DNA of 26,874 nucleotides from a virus. Positions 21,913 to 26,874 of the stretch are shown piece after piece. The notes under the pieces were generated by a model. It was not told the DNA's origin and did not search any database. It was given only the letters and a program-made list of their open reading frames with translations. The stretch spans positions 1 through 26,874 of IMG/VR virus record IMGVR_UViG_3300046453_000093. One strand, written 5' to 3'. Positions within the stretch are counted from its first letter, which is position 1. The number at the start of each line of letters is the position of its first letter. The translations under genes were made by a program, and so were the position numbers.

Positions 21913-23460
21913 TTGTCGGAAAATAATACAGAAACACAAAATGAACCCATTGACTATCTATTGGAGTTAAGTAGTGTACAGGACTTTATTTCCCAATATG
22001 GTTCAGGCGCAGGGCTTAAAGACGTTTCCTTAAAGGAAATCTACGATATGTTGAGAAATCCATATAAAAATATTACTAGAATTCAAAATACTTCTAGATA
22101 TTTTAGTAATAGATTTGGGATTGTTAAGGATGTCAATGAAGCATTTAAGACTTTGCCAAGCTTGAACTATCATCTAGTTTGGTCAAATTTTGAAAATCCA
22201 ACCAAGATTGCAAAATTTGAAAAGAAGATTTATGAATTGCTAGAAACAATCAATATTAAAAAGGTTGTACGTGATGGATTATCAGAGCAAGCAGAAGTAG
22301 GAACAGTTGTTGCTGTTAATAGAAAAAACAAATTCGTTCAATTCCTTGATTTAGATAAGACAAGAATAAATTCAATGATTAATGGTAAGTGGATTGTGGA
22401 AGTTGATTTGTCAACTATTTCAGGCTCAGTAAAAGACATTAAGGCTCAAATAGACTCATTACCTGAAGAAGTAACAATTGGTAAATATAATCAATATCGT
22501 GCTAAGGGTCAAGAACATCGTTTTGTACCTATTAAAAATGCACAGGTGTTAAATATTCGTGGTACAAGAAATCAGCCATTTGGTTTACCTTTGACTTTAT
22601 CTGCATGGGGAACTTTATTGCATAAGGCATTGATTGAACAGGTTGAAAAATCTATAGCTGATAGAAAAATAAAATCATTATTAGTTATGTATGTTAAAAG
22701 TATCTTACAGAATTCAGAGCCATATAAGCCACCTAAGAAAGATATTATTGATGATTATTTTAGGAATCTTACCAAGCTTATAAAGAAGAAAGATGAATCC
22801 AATAGGTCTGCAACAGATAATGTTGGCACAGGTGTCATGGTTTTGCCAAGCTTCTTCGACTTAAAAGAGGTTGAATTGGATACAGAGATGTTTTCCAAAG
22901 AGTTGTATGACAAGTTAGATAATGATTTGTTTGCAAACCTTGGAATCTCAAGTGCATTAGTCTATGGCGCAGGAAAAAATAGTAACTATGGTGTATCTCA
23001 AATGAATAGTGAAAAATTCTATCGCTATATATTTACTGCTTTAGAAGATTGGGAATATTTTTTCAATGACTTAATAAAACAATTCTTACCTAGCGGTTTA
23101 GATTGTAAGATATTCTTTGATAGAACAGCTATTGGTGATAGAGAAAGTGATATTACAGCCAAAAAAGATTTCTACATGCAGACAGGTATATTTGTACCGT
23201 ATGCTGAAACCCTTTTAGGTGTTCCTTACAGATACGCTCTTGGTCTTAAAGAATATCAAGATAAAGTACTAAAATTAAATGAGTTAATCTATCCACCAAT
23301 AAATCCTTACACCCAAACCACAGATGGTAGTGGTAATAGTGGTGGAAGTGGTGAAAGTGGCAAGAATGGAAGACCTGCAAATAAGAAAAAAGATGATTCT
23401 GAAAACAATATAAAGGCGAAAGGCAATAAGAGTAATAGTATTCCTTCCCCTTCGGATTGA
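21913..23460 (+). CDS. Portal protein
   Basis: 515 residues. Start TTG at 21913 behind a perfect AAGGAGGTGG. Position directly after terL, length and sequence features (IRGTRNQPFGLPLTLSAWGT, later SALVYGAGKNSNYGVSQMNSE, a helical clip and stem) fit phage portals. The last 50 residues are a low-complexity Gly/Ser then Lys/Asn tail (DGSGNSGGSGESG), probably disordered. It would form the twelve-fold channel at one capsid vertex. Family-level name not assigned. Confidence 0.88.
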   Translation: MSENNTETQNEPIDYLLELSSVQDFISQYGSGAGLKDVSLKEIYDMLRNPYKNITRIQNTSRYFSNRFGIVKDVNEAFKTLPSLNYHLVWSNFENPTKIAKFEKKIYELLETINIKKVVRDGLSEQAEVGTVVAVNRKNKFVQFLDLDKTRINSMINGKWIVEVDLSTISGSVKDIKAQIDSLPEEVTIGKYNQYRAKGQEHRFVPIKNAQVLNIRGTRNQPFGLPLTLSAWGTLLHKALIEQVEKSIADRKIKSLLVMYVKSILQNSEPYKPPKKDIIDDYFRNLTKLIKKKDESNRSATDNVGTGVMVLPSFFDLKEVELDTEMFSKELYDKLDNDLFANLGISSALVYGAGKNSNYGVSQMNSEKFYRYIFTALEDWEYFFNDLIKQFLPSGLDCKIFFDRTAIGDRESDITAKKDFYMQTGIFVPYAETLLGVPYRYALGLKEYQDKVLKLNELIYPPINPYTQTTDGSGNSGGSGESGKNGRPANKKKDDSENNIKAKGNKSNSIPSPSD

Positions 23461-23519
23461 TAATATTGTTTAAAAAATGTATAAAAGTAGAGTTTGTATT
23501 TGAAAGGTGGTGAGACAAA

Positions 23520-25103
23520 TTGTTAAAAGATATTGTTAAATTAACTCCGACAATATACGAATTAGAATCATCATCTAATAATATATTTATGACTTTAAAG
23601 ATGGTTATCTTAACTACAAATACAAATTTAAATGGCACTAGATTTAAAGAAGACTTTATTGATGGTATTGTTGAAAATCAGAATAACTATCTAGGAATTG
23701 CCTTAGTGGTAGAAAAAGATAAGTTAGAAGCAGAACAATACGACTCTCTTACTCACAATTTTGATGGAAAAACGCTTGGAACTGATATGATTGGTTCTTT
23801 TATTTCTTTTGAAAAAGGTGAAACTGAAGATGGCGCAGTAAGTCTTATTGGTGAAGCTAGGGTTATGAAAAGATTTGGTAAAACTTGTAGTGCGATAGTG
23901 GATTTATTTCAAGCTGATAGATTACGGTTTTCCTGTGAAGTACTTATAAAAAAGTATGATAATGTTGAAGAAAATTATAGAGAAGTAAGTTATCATGGTG
24001 GAATTAATAGTCTAATAGGAAATACAGTTGTCAGTGAACCCGCTGAAGTTGATGCAAAGCCAACATTATTGGTTGCTTCGCTTAACTACGATTTAAAGAC
24101 AGAAATTTCAAATGGAGGTGCAAATATGGGTTTATCCGTTGCAGAAAAAAGAAAAATGATGAATGAATTTGCTTCTAAATTAGCTAAAAAAATTATGGCT
24201 AAAGTTAGAGCAGACGCAATGTTAGACATGGCTGAATTGGCTGAAATTAATATGGATTTAGTCGATGGTGTTATTGGTTTAATGGGTGAAGATTTCAACG
24301 CAAATTCTTATTGCGGTTTTTGGGTTGGAGAAGAATTAGTGTTTGATGAATATTTTGTGGCACAAGATTATTACAATGGCGACTTGTATATGTTTGATTA
24401 TTCAGTGAGTGAAGAAGGTGCATTATCTGTATCTAGCCCACGAAAAGCAAAATTCGAACTAGTCGAAATTGCAGAGCAAGTATTAGCTTCTATTAGCAAA
24501 AGAGCGTCAGAAATTAAAGCAGAATTGGAAGCTAAAGAAGTAGAAATCTCTTCTTTACAAACTGCTAAAGGTGATGTTGAGCTAGAATTAGAGGTTAAGA
24601 AAACTGAAATTGCTAATCTTCAGACAGAGAAAGAGAAAGTTGATAATGAATTGGCAACAGTGAAAGACGAAGTTCAATCTAAGGATGAAGCTTTATCACT
24701 TTCTGAATCACAAGCTAATGAGAGAATCATTGCGCTTGGTCAGGTTGTTGATGGCTTGAAAGATAAGCTACAGGAAGTTGAACCAATTGTAGAACAATAC
24801 AAGCAAGTTCAACAAGAATTAGCTGAGAAAGCTAAATCTGACAAGCAAAAAGAACTTGTTGAATATGCTCTTAATTCTAAAATGATTGACCAAAAAGAGA
24901 TTGAAGAAGACGAAGAAATTAAGTTAGCAATCACTGAATTGAATGAATTAAAGATTAAGGGTATTGTTGCTGACCGTATTGTTAAAAGCAATATTGAGTT
25001 AAGCAATCTTCAAGTTGAAGAAAAAAATGAAGATGTTGTAATCAATGTTAACAATACTAAAGATTATATTGCTCCTTCGTTAGAAGAGAAGTATGGTCTT
25101 TAA
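23520..25103 (+). CDS. Prohead protease fused to scaffold
   Basis: 527 residues, TTG start behind AAGGTGGTGAG. The first ~200 residues look like a capsid maturation protease: THNFDGKTLGTDMIG (with a possible catalytic His near 79) and LRFSCEVLI (with a possible catalytic Ser near 140), followed by EPAEVDAKP. Then comes a segment with MGLSVAEKRKMM at an internal start, an alpha-beta insert, and a long coiled coil (about 320-450, Glu/Lys rich) typical of scaffolds. The protein sits between portal and decoration/capsid genes, as expected. The catalytic residues are inferred from pattern, not alignment. Confidence 0.8.
   Translation: MLKDIVKLTPTIYELESSSNNIFMTLKMVILTTNTNLNGTRFKEDFIDGIVENQNNYLGIALVVEKDKLEAEQYDSLTHNFDGKTLGTDMIGSFISFEKGETEDGAVSLIGEARVMKRFGKTCSAIVDLFQADRLRFSCEVLIKKYDNVEENYREVSYHGGINSLIGNTVVSEPAEVDAKPTLLVASLNYDLKTEISNGGANMGLSVAEKRKMMNEFASKLAKKIMAKVRADAMLDMAELAEINMDLVDGVIGLMGEDFNANSYCGFWVGEELVFDEYFVAQDYYNGDLYMFDYSVSEEGALSVSSPRKAKFELVEIAEQVLASISKRASEIKAELEAKEVEISSLQTAKGDVELELEVKKTEIANLQTEKEKVDNELATVKDEVQSKDEALSLSESQANERIIALGQVVDGLKDKLQEVEPIVEQYKQVQQELAEKAKSDKQKELVEYALNSKMIDQKEIEEDEEIKLAITELNELKIKGIVADRIVKSNIELSNLQVEEKNEDVVINVNNTKDYIAPSLEEKYGL
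24126..25103 (+). CDS. Nested scaffold protein from internal in-frame start
   Basis: ATG at 24126 is in frame with the protease gene (codon 203) and is preceded by GGAGGTG with five bases spacing, one of the better ribosome binding sites in the window. Initiation here would give a 325-residue protein with the coiled-coil scaffold but no protease domain, the arrangement of lambda C/Nu3. The start lies close to the expected domain boundary. Confidence 0.6.
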   Translation: MGLSVAEKRKMMNEFASKLAKKIMAKVRADAMLDMAELAEINMDLVDGVIGLMGEDFNANSYCGFWVGEELVFDEYFVAQDYYNGDLYMFDYSVSEEGALSVSSPRKAKFELVEIAEQVLASISKRASEIKAELEAKEVEISSLQTAKGDVELELEVKKTEIANLQTEKEKVDNELATVKDEVQSKDEALSLSESQANERIIALGQVVDGLKDKLQEVEPIVEQYKQVQQELAEKAKSDKQKELVEYALNSKMIDQKEIEEDEEIKLAITELNELKIKGIVADRIVKSNIELSNLQVEEKNEDVVINVNNTKDYIAPSLEEKYGL

Positions 25104-25147
25104 TATTAAATAAAAAATATAATTAAAATCAAGGAGGAAATAAATAA

Positions 25148-25630
25148 ATGGCAATCGAAAAATTTGGTACTCATGCAGTTGGTAATTTAAATTCACGTCA
25201 TGTTGTAACTATCCCTGAAGTAATGGCGAAAGAAGCACTTGAAAATTATTCATTAGTCGAATTCGTTTATGAAGGCGGTGTTCGTAAGGCACAACCACTT
25301 TCAGATGCAACTAAGAAAGGTTTCTTAGCTTGTGCAGTTGAAATTCTTTATGGTAACGAACCAATGAAGGAATTCTATATTGGTGCGGGTGAATATTTCC
25401 GTACAATTCACGCTGAAACAGGTGTTCGTTTTGAAACATCAGGATTTGTTCAAATCACTGCTGTTGCTCCTGCTGTTGGTCAGTATGCTTCATGGGATGC
25501 TACAGCTAAAAAATTCCAGTTAGAAGCAGTTGCTAGTGCAACATCAGCACAAGTATTTCAAGTCGTAGATGTATTAAATGGCGAATATGGCTTTGGTTTA
25601 CCAATGGTGCGTTTAGAAACAGTAAAGTAA
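25148..25630 (+). CDS. Putative head decoration/stabilisation protein
   Basis: 160 residues with a strong AAGGAGG ribosome binding site. Beta-rich, Ala/Val-rich sequence with no enzyme motif: repeated short strands such as GVRFETSGFVQITAVAPAVG and ending YGFGLPMVRLETVK. Size and position between scaffold and major capsid protein match small capsid decoration proteins. Codons in this gene and the next are more GC-rich at synonymous positions than in the earlier genes, which fits high expression. Confidence 0.65.
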   Translation: MAIEKFGTHAVGNLNSRHVVTIPEVMAKEALENYSLVEFVYEGGVRKAQPLSDATKKGFLACAVEILYGNEPMKEFYIGAGEYFRTIHAETGVRFETSGFVQITAVAPAVGQYASWDATAKKFQLEAVASATSAQVFQVVDVLNGEYGFGLPMVRLETVK

Positions 25631-25671
25631 TTCAAATAAAAAATGATTAATTTTTAAGGAGGAAATAATAA

Positions 25672-26637
25672 ATGGCAAATCAAGCATTTTTCGAACTTTG
25701 TTCAAAAGTAGTTAATGATAAAGCAACAGTGGAAGAATTGGCTGAATTCAGTCAAGCAATGAGCGTAATTAAATCTAAGGGTGCATCTCCGCAAGCAATT
25801 TGGGAGTTAAACGAAATTATCGTTAAGCAAGCACAAGAAATCTTAAAGCCTAAAATGGACTTCTTAAACTATGTTGCTGAGACTTCTCATGTTGCACATG
25901 GTCAAAAGATTGAATGGAGAAAGCCAAAAGGCAAAATCAAAATGAAATGGTCTGCTCGTGGTACTACTGTAGACTACACTCGGATTGGTTTCCAAGAGAA
26001 ATTTACTGCTGAACCAGTAAAAATTCAAGGTGGCGCATATTATGAGTATGACCAATTATTGTCAGGTTCTTCAGAAGGTTTCAAAGGTGTAGTTGAAATG
26101 TTAGTTCAAGATATGGAAGACCAAATTGTTGCTAAAGCAATTGCTGTCCTACATACTGCAATGTCTTCTGCTCCATCACCAAATCGTTGGGCAGGTGCGG
26201 GAATCGCTCTTAACAACTTCAACGCTGTTACTTCTGTGGTTCAACGTTACAATCGTAAAGCTTCTGCTTTATGTGATATTGATTTCGCTAAGAAGTTGGT
26301 AGGTCTAGTTGGTGCAGATAAAATGTCTGATGGCATGAAAGATACATTAAATCAGAATGGTTTATTCTCTGTAATTAATGGAGTTGATATTGTAGTTTAT
26401 ACTAACCCATTTGCTGATGAAACAAATTCTAAGACAGTTGCACCTAGAGAGTTTGCTTACATCTTACCTGCGGGTGTAGATAAACCAATTAAAATTGGTT
26501 TTGAAGGTGAACTTTATCAGTTATCTGATACTGACATTGATTCAGAACGTGTGTTCTTAAAGGTTGGTCAAAAAGTTTCTGTTGACGTATTTGATACTGT
26601 CAATATCGGTGAACTTAACGACACTACTTTAGCATAA
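25672..26637 (+). CDS. Major capsid protein
   Basis: 321 residues, perfect AAGGAGG nine bases before the ATG, followed by a strong terminator. The N-terminal ~60 residues are a charged helix (possible delta-like or N-arm segment); the rest has the alternating strand/helix pattern of HK97-like shells, with WSARGTTVDYTRIGFQEKFT, AKAIAVLHTAMSSAPS, and a late VINGVDIVVYTNPFADE segment like the A domain. Position after protease/scaffold and decoration genes makes the assignment firm even without a named homologue. Confidence 0.85.
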   Translation: MANQAFFELCSKVVNDKATVEELAEFSQAMSVIKSKGASPQAIWELNEIIVKQAQEILKPKMDFLNYVAETSHVAHGQKIEWRKPKGKIKMKWSARGTTVDYTRIGFQEKFTAEPVKIQGGAYYEYDQLLSGSSEGFKGVVEMLVQDMEDQIVAKAIAVLHTAMSSAPSPNRWAGAGIALNNFNAVTSVVQRYNRKASALCDIDFAKKLVGLVGADKMSDGMKDTLNQNGLFSVINGVDIVVYTNPFADETNSKTVAPREFAYILPAGVDKPIKIGFEGELYQLSDTDIDSERVFLKVGQKVSVDVFDTVNIGELNDTTLA

Positions 26638-26665
26638 TAATAAATATAATTAGTTTTTAAAATTA

Positions 26666-26698
26666 GGGAGAAGTTAAATACTTCTCCCTTTTATTTTT
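26666..26698 (+). terminator. Terminator after the capsid gene
   Basis: GGGAGAAGT-TAAAT-ACTTCTCCC, a perfect 9-bp stem, followed by TTTTATTTTTT. It would let capsid and decoration messages exceed the genes beyond. Confidence 0.92.
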
Positions 26699-26748
26699 TA
26701 ATTTTTTTCAAAATAAAATATTTTGATGGATGAAGGGAAGTTTTATAA

Positions 26749-26874
26749 ATGGCATTAGATAGCAAAACATTAATTCCAGTATTAAATAAAAGAAGCACTG
26801 TATATACCGCATCACTTAGAAATGGTGAATATTTTGAATGGCTACCTGCCACTGAAAGTTATGAAGACACTATC
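26749..26874 (+). CDS. Partial structural gene (5' end only)
   Basis: ATG at 26749 with GAAGGGAAG about nine bases upstream, open for 42 codons to the window edge: MALDSKTLIPVLNKRSTVYT, then ASLRNGEYFEWLPA. By position it is probably a head completion or connector protein. The rest is outside the window. Confidence 0.65.
   Translation, partial: MALDSKTLIPVLNKRSTVYTASLRNGEYFEWLPATESYEDTI

Noticed and set aside
23246-23638. 130-codon minus-strand ORF rich in His/Tyr
   Set aside because: It is the antisense of the Gly/Ser/Asn-rich tail of the portal gene.

Overview
The window looks like the replication/partition and packaging/head part of a low-GC Firmicutes phage-plasmid: a temperate phage, probably tailed, whose prophage is kept as a plasmid. 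It most resembles elements of the Bacillus group. Evidence for this: strong GGAGG-type ribosome binding sites, frequent TTG/GTG starts, AT-rich codon use, a TubR/TubZ pair as in Bacillus plasmids, a ParM/ParR pair, and a standard terminase-portal-protease-decoration-capsid block. The host assignment is inference; no species-specific marker is visible.

Left part (1-9142) is the maintenance module. It opens with short C-run repeats (17-93) and a strikingly G-poor tract (242-436). A near-consensus promoter (620-648) leads into a small gene and a double winged-helix protein (943-1695), with a 50-residue ORF behind it. A second replication-type protein lies on the minus strand (1880-2746) behind overlapping face-to-face promoters and a candidate small RNA. 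A palindromic pair of DnaA boxes (3432-3457) marks a possible origin. Then come, on the minus strand, parR, parM and a 10-bp-periodic array that is very likely the parC centromere; a tyrosine recombinase with an adjacent 9-6-9 inverted repeat; tubZ and tubR; and a protein with two apparent ribbon-helix-helix domains. Carrying both an actin-type and a tubulin-type segregation system is unusual.

The region 9143-9340 is a divergent regulatory region with three inverted repeats. To its right everything is on the plus strand. Three sigma-A-like promoters (before the helicase, before a HTH/zinc protein, and before the RNA region) share not only -35/-10 but almost the whole 17-bp spacer, suggesting one regulon. 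This early block encodes a RecD2-like helicase, a HTH/zinc protein, small unknowns, an HU-like protein and a PIN-PhoH ATPase.

Between 14591 and 16860 lies an RNA island: the best of the three promoters, two tandem long-stem RNA elements with compensatory differences between copies, a hairpin-rich stretch of over 400 nt, another hairpin-rich stretch, tRNA-Asn(GUU) and tRNA-Pro(UGG), with only two protein genes in between. I regard this as the strongest candidate for an undescribed element.

From 16890 on is the packaging and head module: two small genes, a metallophosphoesterase, an acidic protein, a zinc-module protein overlapping the large terminase, portal, prohead protease with an in-frame internal start for a scaffold, decoration-like protein, major capsid protein, a terminator, and the start of one more structural gene cut by the window end.
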